Positions 1 through 11,372 of a stretch of DNA of 64,000 nucleotides are shown piece by piece. The translations under genes and the position numbers were made by a program. The stretch's first letter is position 1, and each line of letters starts with the position of its first letter. The notes under the pieces were generated by a model that had not been told where the DNA came from, made no database searches, and saw only the letters and a program-made list of their open reading frames with translations. Source of the DNA: Simmondsia chinensis (lineage: Eukaryota > Streptophyta > Magnoliopsida > Caryophyllales > Simmondsiaceae); assembly GCA_018398585.1 (NCBI GenBank), contig JAGTTD010000008.1:27085208-27149207 (forward strand), written 5' to 3'.

Positions 1-290
1 CTACGTCAACACCACTGTTAGGGTTCACTTACTATCCCCTCTTATATCTCAATCTAGTGCTCTATACAACTAATTTTTTTTGTAATTTTATACATTTTAT
101 AACCAAGAATGTAGCTTAGGATTATAATTCATAAATTTTTGCTTGATTTAGATTTTTTGCTAGAGTTAGGGTTTGTTTTCTTTTATAAATAGGAGGTTAG
201 GGTTGAAATTTCTTATTGGTGTTGTAATGGGTTTTGTTTTGTCTTGTATTTGGCTTCATTTGGGGTTATTTTTTGATATAGGCATTTTTT
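1..290 (+). repeat. Left inverted repeat of a large MULE-like element (truncated by window edge)
   Basis: Read forward, this stretch matches the reverse complement of 18804 down to 18230 with many small differences. Shared landmarks in the same order are a GTTAGGGTT motif near the edge, CTTATATCTCAATCT, TATAACCAAGAATGTAGCTTA, and TTGGCTTCATTTG further in. The alignment reaches base 1, so the repeat continues outside the window and the outer tip and target duplication cannot be seen. Long inverted repeats are typical of Mutator-like elements. The two genes enclosed by the pair support that assignment. Confidence 0.75.
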
Positions 291-899
291 TGTTTAGGTA
301 ATAATATAGATATAGGCAGTTTGTGTCATGTATCGTTACACGCAGTATTAACATTTTTTTTTGTTCGATGTACAATAGGGATCAGGAAAGATTAAAAATC
401 TTGATACAACTAGTCAAAAATTCGCATAAATGAATACTACAAAAGTGAAAGACAAGGCGGGGCTCTAGCATGCACAAATAGAGGCCATTGTTGACTTCTT
501 GTACTCGATGGCTCCTTCCTGTATTGAATAAAAAAAAAGTGTATAAATGACAATGATTGATGTTGTACATTCAAAATCAGTAAGTATTGATATACCTGCT
601 ATTTCCGGGTTGCTTCTACCAAAATGTTGATGGGGACCAATCAAAATTATGTGTGTCGTGTATGTTGCTTGATGAATTGTACTGTTGCTCCTACATTTGG
701 TTAAATACACAACATTATGCTGTTTGTATTTAGTTGTTGTTATGATTCGAAACATACCGCATTGTACTGGGTTGGAGGGTGCTGCATCGTAAAGTGCGGC
801 AGGGGTTATTGAACAGTTGTACCGTGGTAACCGGATAGATCACCACTACCTAGTGTGAAATATCTGGCATTGATCGAGGATGATCAGTTGTAGTAATAT

Positions 900-2990
900 G
901 TACTAGAGCTTCTACCTATGTATGTGGCTTGTTCACTTGATGCCGTGTGGTGTGTGCCTTGCTTTCAATTGCGCTTGAGATGACCTTCTCCTCCACATTG
1001 CTTCCAGACCCTTGTTTTTGTTGGTCTTTTTTGCCCTCTTGATTTTGCGATTGGAGGGTCGGCCACCCCAAAGGTAGCTCGATCGATTTGATTATTACGT
1101 AGGTCAACACTCTTCCTCATCTTAGCACTTAATTGTTCTATACATTTTTTTTTTTTTGTTTCTTTGAACGCATCATCAGTTTGCAATGCACGGAAACATA
1201 GTTGGTTACAACTGGTGTTCAATGCACTGTATCTCATAATACGCTGCATTTCAGTGGGTATTGATACTCCAGAGCTGCTGCAATTGGAAGGCTTTGCATA
1301 TATTGTCCATCGTTGTACAATATAACTGAGAGGGATGGATTCCATGCCCAGACATTTCATCACAGCAATCATATGTCGACTTGGAAAACCAATTGACTTT
1401 AGCTTCTTGAAACTGCAGTCCATTATCTGTGTGGACGGACAGTGTAGAACTGTCCACGTACAATTTCCTTTTGAATATTGACGTAAAGTGTATGCCATGT
1501 ATTCCCCAACTTGTGTGGCATCTCTCAACATAAAAAGCGACTAGTACGACAGCTTTTCTTGAAATATCTTGAAGGCCGCTCATGTGTACAGTTGACTGGC
1601 ATGAGATTCGATGTTAATTAAGGGACCTCTTATAACTGGCTTGGAATTTAGAGTATCGAAGTCCGCCTTGGACTCTTTTTCCCTATTCTCTAGAAGCTAG
1701 TAATCAAAATACTGAACAAACTCAAACAACCTTAGCCTGTGTTGCATGTACTGTTTCAAAGTTAATTTTGTACTTTCACATCGTTGTGTGATTCTAATGC
1801 CAGCAAAGAAGTGACCCTCAAAATATGCGTCTTCCCACTAAAATCTTTTTTCAAATAGCGATTGAACCCATTCGTTTCCAGTTAGCGCCAATTGCTCGAC
1901 TAATGTTTTCCATGCATGCACAAACTCTTCATGTGTTCGATGCATAATTGAGTACTATATGAATTCCTTCAAAAAATATTGACCTACATGAGCTTGCGCA
2001 TTTCTTTTAAGGTGCCATAAACACGATCAATGCATAGTCGTAGGGAGGACTCTCGATATTGCATTTCCCATGCTCTTGTCTCCGTTCGTGATGCCAGTGA
2101 ATGGTTTTTTTTTTTTTCCTATCCATTGCCTTTAGTAAAGTGTCCAAAGCATAAATGTATGTCTCTGTGGTCTCATCACAGAGCAATGCACATCTGAACA
2201 CAACCATTTGTCGATGGTTGTTCACCCCAACTATAATCTCGAACAGCATCTCATAAGTGTTCACTTTGTATGTCGTGTCGAAGGCCATGGTGTCGTCGAA
2301 GTGATGGTAGTCTATCCGCCACTTCGAATCCACCCAGAATATGTTTTTTAGATGATCATCCTCATCAACAGAGTACTCTACGAACATTAACGGATACATT
2401 GTTCTCTTTTTGAAGAGATAACCTAGTACGATTTCCGTATCACCCACTTTTATTGCTTCCCTTCACTCCTTGGCAATGAAATTGTACATGTCCTTCTTCG
2501 TATGTCCGACATTTTTTGTCCCTCTGATTGTTGCACCATTGTTCGATGAATTTGCGATTGTTGTACACCTAATTTATACATTGACATTATTTGGGCCTTA
2601 TTTGCTTTGTTTGGGCCTCTATGTGATCATAAGTATGACACATAAGCGCCATCAACAAGGGGATGGTTGTGATTCGATGTGAACTCTTTCACACACCATG
2701 CGCTCCTTTTCTTATCATACTTGAACTTTATGCTGGCTTGGCAGGAACATTTTGTGAGTAGCTTCTCTTTCCTTATTCGTTCTGATCAAAGTATGTGCGG
2801 ATTTGACCTCTCCTTTTCTAGAGCACAATAATGCCCTGTATATGGGAACATCCGTCTTTGTATCCTTTTTCAGGTGACCCCTATGCACACTGAACCATGA
2901 TACTTTAGCGTAGTCATCGTAAAATTGTTATGCCTCTTCCAGAGATGAAAATACCAGCGACATAACATCATCATCTTCTAATTCATTTAA
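900..2990 (-). pseudogene. FAR1/MULE-type transposase, decayed
   Basis: Reading right to left, three parts of a FAR1-type transposase follow in the usual order. At about 2990-2690 is a FAR1 DNA-binding region (FYDDYAKVSWFSVHRG). At 2447-2007 is the MULE DDE core (FWVDSKWRIDYHHF, AFDTTYKVN, IIVGVNNHRQ). At about 1420-1380 is a SWIM zinc-finger remnant (GFPSRHMIAVMK, where the family usually has a Cys for the Ser). A CGGEGH zinc-knuckle-like tail lies near 980. Stops interrupt the DNA-binding part. A poly-T tract at about 2106-2117 shifts the frame before the second catalytic Asp block, which reads TNGDKSMGNAI in another frame where the family has TDGD. Such proteins bind transposon ends and cut DNA; this copy cannot make one. 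It lies just inside the left inverted repeat and shares its strand with the ULP-like gene. A domesticated FRS gene is the alternative, but the damage and context favour a transposon. Confidence 0.82.
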
Positions 2991-3169
2991 GGATTTTCCT
3001 AAGTAAGACCACTGACTTTACAAAAAAGAGGTACCACACACATCATCAACTTTACTGCTACAAACATCAACGCCAATCGCAATTAGCTTCCGACTCCACC
3101 TTTACACCACCAATGTGCATGTCATCCGTAATTTGTAACAGTAATATTAAAATCCGAAATTATTGACTT

Positions 3170-3620
3170 GAATCACATTCACAACCTATGTACCCAAAAT
3201 CACCAATATGTAATCACAATGTACTCGAAATCACCAATATTATACTCACATTGACCCCTAATATACTCAAAATTGCCTGTTTGTCAACACACAGAAACTG
3301 TGTGTCGACACACAACCAATGTACTCAGAATCACCATGACTTAAGATAGCCCGTGTGTTGACACACAGACTCAAGAAAACGAACAAAGTGCCTATGTGTG
3401 TCAATATACAAGGCTATGTATCGAAACAGGTACACAAAATATATGTACACAAAATCCCCACACACGTACACAGAAACACTACTAATGTACTTAAAATCAT
3501 CACACATGTATTCAAAATCACCAATAACATACTCAAAATCACCACTCACTAAACATCACCGTCCATGTACGCAAAATCTCCACCTATTTGCGTAAAATCA
3601 CAAAACATGTACTCAAAAAC
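3170..3620 (+). repeat. ACTCAAAATCACC / TGTGTCGACACACA array 1
   Basis: Degenerate units of roughly 18-22 bp, centred on ACTCAAAATCACC with a variable spacer such as AATATGT, are interspersed with the self-complementary 14-mer TGTGTCGACACACA (exact at 3301-3314). Variants such as TGTGTTGACACACA occur near 3356. No open frame is credible here; short predicted peptides only mirror the repeat. Confidence 0.85.
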
Positions 3621-3629
3621 AATTACACT

Positions 3630-4010
3630 CTAAGATTAAAGGTCCAATGAACATAAATAAAATTACTTATACAAAAAATATCTAACACAATTTAAAAAAT
3701 AGAGCACAAGATGACTTACCAACCAATATGTTTTCTTCAATATACTCAAAATTACCAAATAATCACTTGTATTGTAAGGTTGCGTCATCCTACCCGTCCC
3801 AAACCCTGCGCAAGCAGGAGCCCTTGTGGCGCTAGGATTGTTGTGTTGTATTGTGAAGGAATTAATTGTGGGGATTGAAAGAAAAAACCACAAGATAGGT
3901 GAGATTTGAGTGTACATCACCCACATATCAAATTTTTGTTTTAAATTACTAAATGCTAGGCGGGCCAATTTAATGCATAATAATTAAATTTCAACAACCA
4001 CCCATGTACC
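3630..4010. other. Spacer between arrays, no gene
   Basis: AT-rich sequence with a short stretch at about 3775-3835 (GTCCCAAACCCTGCGCAAGC) that resembles a worn RTE-LINE 3' tail in minus orientation. I see no defensible gene. Confidence 0.4.
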
Positions 4011-4345
4011 CAACTTCATCATTCTGTGTGTTGACACACATGCCCTTTTCCCCCTTAATCTTGCTTTCTGTATGGTGTGTGTCGACACACAACTACGTAC
4101 TCAATATCACAACCACTGTACTCATGTTCACTACTTACGTACTCAAACTCACAAGAAACTCAAAATCGCTTGTGTTTTGACACATAAATGTTGTGTGTTG
4201 ACACACATATGTACTCAAAATCACAAATCATGTACTCAATATCACAACTCTTGCACTCAACATCATTATTAATATATTCAAAATCACCGCCATGTACTCA
4301 AATTCACAAGAGACAACAATGTGCTTGTGTGTCGACACACAGTCA
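4010..4345 (+). repeat. ACTCAAAATCACC / TGTGTCGACACACA array 2
   Basis: Same units and orientation as the array at 3.2-3.6 kb. Exact 16-bp palindromes TGTGTGTCGACACACA lie at 4076-4091 and 4326-4341, with a one-base variant (TGTTGACACACA) near 4192. The array stops at a CT-rich tract (4391-4410) that has an inverted counterpart at about 7697-7710. Confidence 0.85.
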
Positions 4346-4751
4346 CTTCTTTAAAGCTCAAAAGTTCTACTTTCTTCTACATCTTGCAACTCACTCTCTC
4401 TCTCTCTCACCCATTCTTGTCAAAAATCCTACCAAAATTATCAATTTCTCTCAAATATCTTTTAAATTTTTTTTTTCTAGAAATCAAATTCCCTTTTAAT
4501 GTTTCAACATCAAAACCTTAAATTCTTGTTAGAAATTCATCTTTTGCACAAACCCTAACTCAAATATGAAGCCCCTAGTGTTTTCTTAAATTTACTTGCT
4601 TTTCCTAATTTGTTTTACTATTTTAAGTAAAGATTCATCTCTTTGTACTAATTTCATAGTTTTTTGGAGAAATCTCAAAATTTCACCTTATCCTAACCAA
4701 CCCCAACTCCAATCACAAATTTTCACTCATATTGTTTTTTTACACTAAGTC

Positions 4752-4937
4752 ATGGGTCGTACAAAGAGGTCGGATGGGGTTAACGAGGACGAAGCTGGAC
4801 AAGGACCCCCGAAAAGAAGAAGTGTGAGTGATCGACTGACTTCTATTGAAGAACAACTTTCTTTTATTAAAGAACAACTATCTTCTTTATGCTCAAGTTC
4901 TGTAGAGTTCTGCACTATAACACACTCAATACTTTAG
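4752..4937 (+). pseudogene. Truncated gene fragment of unknown function (mirrored at 6.2-6.5 kb)
   Basis: A 61-codon frame opens with MGRTKRSDGVNEDEAGQGPP, a lysine/arginine-rich start, followed by a short leucine-rich helix-like segment (SIEEQLSFIKEQLSSL). The DNA around it, including a sequence ending in GAAGATTTTGGACTTCCTCTC after the stop, recurs in inverted orientation at about 6230-6520 together with the Glu/Asp-rich segment. It is therefore one of two copies of a fragment in the arms of a large inverted repeat. I do not recognise a function. It could be the 3' end of a transposon-carried gene related to the fragment at 6546-7182. Confidence 0.4.
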
Positions 4938-5284
4938 AAGATTTTGGACTTCCTCTCTTGTGAACAAAGGCCTCTGACACCTTAGTTTTTAAATCTTTTC
5001 AGTACTTGTAGCAACATTTTTATTTTGTTGTAGAGAATTTTATTTGAATGAAATGATACTCAATATTCAAAATGTGTATTATGTTAAGTATTTGTAGTAA
5101 CATTTTTATTTTGTTGTGGATAATTTTATTTGAATGGAATGATACTCAATTTGTTGTATATCATTCTATCCCCTATTTTGTACTGTTTGTTGATGACAAT
5201 GGGGTAGAGAAGTTAATTGTCAGTGGTGTGTAGTGATTCATGCCTAATTGTGTTTGACTGAGATATGAAAAATTACGATGAGTG

Positions 5285-5680
5285 ATGATAAGTGATTTTG
5301 AGTATTTGTAGTGGTTTTGGATACATTCGGTTTGTGTCGACACACATATTCTGTATTCTACTCCTTCATTTGATTTCTACTCCTTCTTGTATTCTGTGTG
5401 TCGACACACAGGTCATTTTGAGAGAGTGTGATTTTGGCGGTGATATTAATGATGTTTTTGGTGATTTCTATACAAGGTTGGTTATTTTAAGTACATTTAT
5501 GGTGATTTTTAGTGAGGGGTGAATTTGTGTACATTTTTAGTGATTTTGAGTGTATCAGTGGTGTGGCTAAGTCCCTTATTGGTCAACTTGAGTACATGAG
5601 TGGTCAACTTTGAACACATAAGTGGTCATACAGTATTGGTGATTTTGAGTACACAAGTGATTTTTCCTTTCTTGCAAGTC
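5285..5680 (-). repeat. ACTCAAAATCACC / TGTGTCGACACACA array 3 (inverted)
   Basis: Units appear as GTGATTTTGAGTA, the reverse of arrays 1 and 2. Palindromes are exact at 5333-5346 and 5395-5410. This array sits near the centre of the inverted repeat at 3.17-8.52 kb. Confidence 0.8.
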
Positions 5681-5689
5681 ACTTAGAAA

Positions 5690-6200
5690 CAAGATTAGGA
5701 CAATTTAAACACAATTTATCGATTACTTAAATTTTCACTTTTTGGCAAGTGAACATGCTACAAGTTCAAATTCAATTGTATCCCTCTATATCTATGCACT
5801 GTAGGAATTATACATTCAATATGTTAACATCATCGTAATTTATATCATTTCTCAATCAAACACAATTAAGTCGTTCTGACTAATCAGCTACATATTGTGG
5901 GATTTATACATTCGATATCATTCTACGTGGGATTTATACCACCCATGTACACAAAATAACATTATCATTTTGAACACATAAATTTTCACATTTTTCAATC
6001 AAACACCATTATGCGTGGATCACTATACACTTGATAAAACTATTTTCTCTCCCCCCTTGTCATTAGAAAAAAAATAAAAATAAAAACCCACAAGATAGGG
6101 GATAGAATATTGTACAGTAAACGATGATACACATTCAGAATTTGGAGTTACATTTCATTCAAATAAAATTATGTACGACAAAATAAACATGTTGCTACCA
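5690..6200. other. Centre of the inverted repeat, no gene
   Basis: AT-rich sequence containing paired motifs such as GGGATTTATACATTCGATAT (about 5899-5918) and a related copy just after it. No coding frame of note. Confidence 0.4.
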
Positions 6201-6229
6201 ATACAAAAAAGAAAACAAGCCTAAGATGT

Positions 6230-7182
6230 CGGCGGCTTTTGTCTACAAGAGAGGAAGTCTAAAATCTTCTGAAGGGTGGAGCATGTTTATGTGTAGAACT
6301 CTTCAAGATTTTAGTATGTTTTAGTGCGGAATTCTTCAAAATTTGAGATATGTGAAGTCATTTGTTCTTCCAAACATTGAAGTCATTCACTGACGCTCCT
6401 TCTTTTCTGAGGTCCTTGTTCCACTTCATCCTAATTAGCCTCATCCCCTCCTGCAAAATTTTCCTCTTCCTCGTCTCTATCCTCATCTATTTCTATTGTT
6501 CTCCTACCTCCTCTTTGTTTCTTTATCTATGCATTGTTTCTAAGTTCAAACCCCATCTTGTTCAAAGATGTCCCAATTGAGCCATCTCCGTACGGGAATA
6601 GGGTTTGAAAAAGATGATCTATTTAACGTGTGTTGGAACACACGGGTAAGAGGCATGCCATAAATGGGATTAGTCTTCCGAGTATGGATATGAAACATGA
6701 ATTTTAAGACTAAGTCCCCAAGACTAATGCAATTTAGAGACCGAGTCGAAGCCACTCGATCTAGGAGTGAAGTTCATACAAATCAATTTATGTGATAATT
6801 TCATAACCACTCCTAGACTAACGGAGTTCAGCTTCTTTGGGGTAGACAGTGGTATTTTACCCCATACTTGTTGAATCAAGGAGTGGCGGCGAGATTCAAA
6901 GAGCGGGAATTGGTGGAGTTCTTGGGGAAATACGAAATAATCCTCTTCATCAGAAACAAAACCATGCAATTCATTGATATATGATGCATTAATTTTGGTT
7001 GATTGTCCTGAAACCTTTGGGGACAATTCAAGAGGATCATTTCTAGAAATTTTAAGGTTGACATAAAATTCACGTACCAAATCCGGGAATACCGGTTCCT
7101 TTATATGACGAATTTCCAACCAACCTACATCTTCAAACAAAGTAAATAATTGCCCCAAGTTGTTTATCCTAACCAATCCCAA
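6230..7182 (-). pseudogene. Fragment with plant-transposon-protein-like domain
   Basis: The best frame (7182-6724) contains FPDLVREFYVNLKIS followed by a sequence ending TKINASYINEL. This matches the pattern of the putative plant transposon protein domain (Pfam Transposase_32, PF20167), whose members usually read as PDLVREFYANL followed by a strand motif and an IN.L helix. A downstream segment (6520-6230) is the mirrored copy of the fragment at 4752-4937, with a Glu/Asp-rich stretch and then KRRSVSE-like residues broken by stops. No start, no complete frame and no catalytic motif can be shown. It is enclosed between arrays 3 and 4, so it is probably cargo of the nested inverted-repeat element. 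The domain name is from memory of the family; its biochemical role is unknown. Confidence 0.5.
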
Positions 7183-7740
7183 TCTATAAACCTACCAAAT
7201 AACACTTCCTTCATGAGGAAGGGGTTAGAGGAATTTATCGACGTACAACCCCGGGAAGTAGAACCACCATCGTTGTTTCCGGATCTCTTCTTGGATATAG
7301 TTTCGGACCTCTTTGTGCAACCCATGACTTTTGCTTACAAAAAAAATACAAAATTTGGGAGAAATTTCATGGTGGGGTTAGGGTTTGGTGGTGCAAGGTG
7401 AAACTTTGAGATTTGTCAAAACCTATAAGGGATAATGAAATTTTATAACAAATTGATGGGTTTTTTTACTTAGACAAACAAGAAAATTAAAGAAAACCAA
7501 GCAAATTTGAGAGTTCAAAATCGTGAGTTCGTTTCTCTATTAGAGTTTGGGAAACAGATGAAAATCTGACCAAAAATCAAAAGATTTGATGTTAAAGTGC
7601 ATATAGAAATCTAATTTGTAATAAAAATTAGCTTACGTACCTGAGAGAAATTGATGACTTTGCTAAGATCTTGAGTTAAAGGTGAAACTAGGGTGAGAGA
7701 GAGAGAGAGCAAACGAAATGAGAATGGAAGTTTAGGGTTT
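7183..7740. other. 5' flank of the minus-strand fragment, no gene
   Basis: Moderately AT-rich DNA containing a GA tract at about 7697-7710 that mirrors the CT tract at 4.4 kb. An 83-codon plus-strand frame at 7150-7401 has no recognisable features. Confidence 0.35.
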
Positions 7741-7749
7741 GGACATTAA

Positions 7750-8525
7750 AAGTCGAATCATGTGTCGACACACAAGCACTTCTTTTGGTTACTAGATTCT
7801 GTGTGTCGGTACACGGACTCTGTGTGTCGACACACAAGTAATTTTGATGAATTGCTAAATTTGAGTACATTGTGGTGATGTTGAGTACTTGGGTGGTGAA
7901 TTTGGGTACCTTGGTGGTGATTCTGAGTATATGATGTGTGTGATGACACACAGAGTATGTGTGCCAACACACAACACTCTTTGTGCTCACTGGATTCTGT
8001 GTGTCGACACAAGTACTATGTGTGTCAACACACAATGAATTTAATGAACAACTGAATTTGAGTATATTATGGTGATGTTGAGTACTTGGGTGGTGAATTT
8101 AGGTATCTTGATGGTGATTCTTAGTACATGATGCGTGTGTCGACACACAAACACTCTTTCTGCTCACTGGATTATGTGTGTCGACACACGTACTTTGTGT
8201 GTTGACATACAGGTGATTTTGATGAATTGCTGAATTGGAGTACATTATGGTGAATTTGGGTACTTTGGTGGTGATTCTGAGCACATGATGTGTGTATTGA
8301 CACACAGTGTACTTTGAGTACATTAGTAGTGTTGCTGAGTACTTGGGTGGATGTTGAGTACATGGTGATTTTGAGTGCATTAGTGGGTGCTTCGGTGGTG
8401 ATTTTGAGTACATGATAATTTTGAGTACATTAGTGGGTATTTGGGTGGTGATTTTGAGTACATTAGGGGGTACTTGGGTGGTGATGTTAAGTACATAGTG
8501 ACTTTGAGTACATTAGTCTTACAAA
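7750..8525 (-). repeat. ACTCAAAATCACC / TGTGTCGACACACA array 4 (inverted, longest)
   Basis: The most regular array. GTGATTTTGAGTACAT-type units alternate with palindromes near 7760, 7825, 8000, 8135 and 8175 (some with one mismatch, such as the GTCGGTACACG variant near 7805). A higher-order unit of about 190-200 bp is visible: a palindrome pair, then GATGAATTGCTGAATTTGAG, then a run of gtgat/gagta units. It repeats from about 7825, 8020 and 8200. Confidence 0.85.
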
Positions 8526-8829
8526 AGGTCATGGTTACCTCAGTATGACTTTTCACCAATCCCTTCTTTTCGACATTAGAGTTCCTCAGCTAACAAAAAA
8601 GACACACATAATTTGAATGGTCCCATCAACAATTTCACTAATATGATCCGGAAATAAACAATACATCCATACTTATTGGTTTTAACTGTATAACATCAAT
8701 ACATATTTTTTATTGCACTTATGTTTCATTTAGTACTAGAAGGGTTCATCGAGTACAACAAGTCGACAAAATAAAGAGTGTAACATCATTGTGTGTGAAA
8801 ACTAAAAGCCCATTTTGTCTTTAACTTCT

Positions 8830-10775
8830 TGTAACATGCTGTTGAGTAGATTATTCACTAGTTGTATCAGCAGCTTCAATCTCTCGGGATCCCATTGCTA
8901 CATCCAGCGTAAAAAAGAGTACATGGTTTAATTACAAGTGCAAATATACAAGGAAAATCTTGAAGAGGGAACATAAATCACTACCATGAACAACAACACT
9001 AAACATTTACCTCAATTGACATCTTATAAAATGGCTTGATTTTGTCCCATTCAACCGCTTGCAGCAACTTTGTTACAAAAAATCCACATTCATAACTACA
9101 TGATACGATCACACGGTGCAAATTACTACACATTCAACGGAAAAGATCTGAACAATTCAAGAATAAGTGATATGCCCCTTTCTTTGGTTAGGGACCATTG
9201 GAACTTGGATTGAATAAGAATCTAGTTCAGAACACATTTTCAACCCACTAGTCTTTTGGAAGCATGTTGAACAACGTTGCAACTGCAATAAAAAGGATAG
9301 TCTCATTAAATATCGTATAACTATAATTACATGATATTCATATCAAACATGTGGTGAAGCCAATGATGCTTACAATTCTCTTAACCGAATCCACCCGTCG
9401 CTTATTTGCTCCGGGACTTGGAAGGAAATCCAGTAAATGGGATATCTTCCAACTAAAGTCAACCACACACAGGAGCCAGTGTGTGTTACCCTTGTTGATA
9501 GGAATGTATAACTGCAGTGCAACACAAGTCCTTAGAATGCAGATCGATGAACAAATTTATCCAAGTGAGATCATCATAAATATCGCTGCAAATTACCTTA
9601 TCGGTCTTATACATATTCAATGGTACATACATCCCGAGCATATGACACTATGAAGGCACATGTACGAAGTTGTAAGCACAATTATAATAATTTAAGTATT
9701 TCTTATACATATAATAAACGGTGATGTATCAAGAAGTAGGTAGGTAAGAAGGCTATATCCCAGCTGTTGTCTCTGTAAGCGATAATCATGTACAATACAA
9801 GGTAGTTGATGACCTGTGACAATGTAGACAATTAGGTCATTCAACATAAGATGATGAATAAAAATGTGCACAATATTCACTTATATAGTCGCTTGGCCAC
9901 TCGTGCGGGTGTAAAGTTTTGAAGTCCGCACGAGTGAACCATTCATGCTCTGTCGCCACCAATCTTTTCCTATAAAATAATATTAAACATTAAAGAGACT
10001 ATTTGGATATGAATTTGAATAGAAAATGTCAAACATATATTTACTTATGAAGCAGCCAACTTGCCGTCGAATACGTATTGGCATAAGTGCCGTTTAGAAT
10101 GACCGAGTCTCTGCATTGCGGCATCTAATGGCACTAAGGAGAAAGGGTTGCTCTCTTGTTCCGCACACTTGGGCGGTGGGATGGTATTGGTGCTCTTGCT
10201 TTCCACTTCAACTACGTCAGGTTGTTCTTCAATCTTTTTGTTTTTCCCTGCGTTCTTTCTTTGCCTCTTCCGACCCACTGTATATTGCTCACCCCCTTTT
10301 CCTTTCAGACGCCGTCCTCAATGACAATTCATGTGATTTACTCACACAAGATGGTTGGATAGGTTCATCATTCAAAGTCTCCAAAGGAAGTGTGGAAATC
10401 ACTTTTAGTGGCTCTAGGTTGAATTCCATCTCTAACACTGGTTTCCACACCTCATTTGCTATCCTTGAAGTAAGGGTATTAGAGGAGTTGGCATCCTAGC
10501 TTAGCAGGTGATTTTTCTCATCTTTTAACATACCGATAGGTAGTAATGAACGTCTTTCGTGTTTAAAATCTTTTTCTGGAGTTGAAGAACGAAGTTTATT
10601 TGAAAATTCAAAATGGAAAGCATCCTTGTTCTCGATTGCTTTATTTTTCTTCAACTCGTTTATTTCGTCGATGAGCCACTTTATTTGCACGGCCATTGCA
10701 TCAATGCGCGCCTTACATTTCGTGCAACAGCAGGTGCAAGATTCATCATTGCCGACCTTGTCGATGGAAGAGCGT
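8830..10775 (-). pseudogene. ULP1-like (C48) SUMO peptidase, 3' part with catalytic domain
   Basis: The downstream half of a minus-strand gene interrupted by the chromovirus at 10776. From the insertion leftwards there is a coiled-coil-like segment (about 10720-10500, AVQIKWLIDEINELKKNK), a basic stretch (10278-10045), and a C48 peptidase core. The core shows HWLLCVVDFSW, with the His codon at 9479-9481 and the Asp at 9458-9460. It then has ECGFFVTKLLQ, with the putative catalytic Cys at 9086-9088. ULP enzymes remove or mature SUMO using exactly this His-Asp-Cys order. Frames change between the pieces. Some changes may be introns, but stops and shifts (for example just before HW) indicate decay. 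MULE-borne ULP genes are known as Kaonashi elements. The location inside long inverted repeats next to a FAR1-type transposase fits that class. Confidence 0.78.
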
Positions 10776-11330
10776 TGTCACCCACCGACTATTTACGATA
10801 TTTATTTATGTAATTTTTTGATTTTTATTTCTCGATGTATTTTCATTGTAGCTTGTAATTAGGAAAATATTTGTAAGAAGCAAGCTTATTTGGAGCAAGG
10901 GCCAAACCGTGAGCCACCCTACCCAAATACCCTTGCTTCCCCTTTTGTAGAAGTTGACTTAGTTTTAATTAATGAGCCTCCCATGAGCCACCAACAGGCT
11001 GTACGGTCAGCAGCCAAGGGAGACAACATAGGACAATTTGTACAATCTTTTTACTTTTTTGTCCTTCGCTTTATTTGTGTATAAATATAGGTGAAATGCA
11101 ATAGAAGGGATCATCCAATTTCCAACCAAAATATTTCTATCTTCCATTCTCTCTCTCTCTCTAACCGTGCCTTCCTCTTCTCTTTATTTCCATTGTAATA
11201 TTTTTCCAAAACATAAAACCGGGGTATTTTTATACTTGGGTTCGGGGTTGGCCTGACTTAACGAGGTACTTTCGGAGTGAAGTCGAGTGGCATCGCGGTT
11301 TTGACATAGTGAACTCGTCATCCCGTGACA
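10776..11330 (+). repeat. 5' LTR of the chromovirus
   Basis: Starts TGTCACCC and ends CCGTGACA. It contains a TATA box (TATAAATA, about 11080-11087) and a CT-repeat at about 11149-11161. It matches the 3' LTR along its length. Confidence 0.95.
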
Positions 11331-11333
11331 ACG

Positions 11334-11345
11334 TGGTATCAGAAC
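11334..11345 (+). promoter_or_regulatory. Primer binding site (initiator tRNA-Met type)
   Basis: TGGTATCAGAAC lies three bases after the 5' LTR. It is complementary to the 3' end of plant initiator tRNA-Met except for one base near its end (the usual form is TGGTATCAGAGC). Confidence 0.85.
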
Positions 11346-11372
11346 ACTTTCGGTTCAGTGGGAGAAAAGATA

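Larger units (their letters stand above)
3170..8525. mobile_element. Large imperfect inverted repeat inside the MULE (arms about 2.5 kb)
   Basis: Four pairs of landmarks mirror each other about a centre near 5.7-5.9 kb. The forward arrays at 3.17-4.35 kb mirror the reverse arrays at 7.75-8.52 kb. The CT tract at 4391-4410 with TCAATTTCTCTCAAA mirrors the GA tract at 7697-7710 with TGAGAGAAATTGATGA. The ORF fragment at 4.75-4.94 kb mirrors 6.23-6.52 kb. A TTGTACTGTTTGTTGATGA-type stretch near 5180 mirrors one near 6110. This suggests either a separate element nested between the two MULE genes or an inverted duplication inside it. I cannot define termini or a target duplication. Confidence 0.6.

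Noticed and set aside
3170..8525. CRISPR-like repeats (regular short repeats with spacers)
   Set aside because: Units are degenerate, vary in length and flip orientation, no cas genes exist, and the context is a plant transposon.
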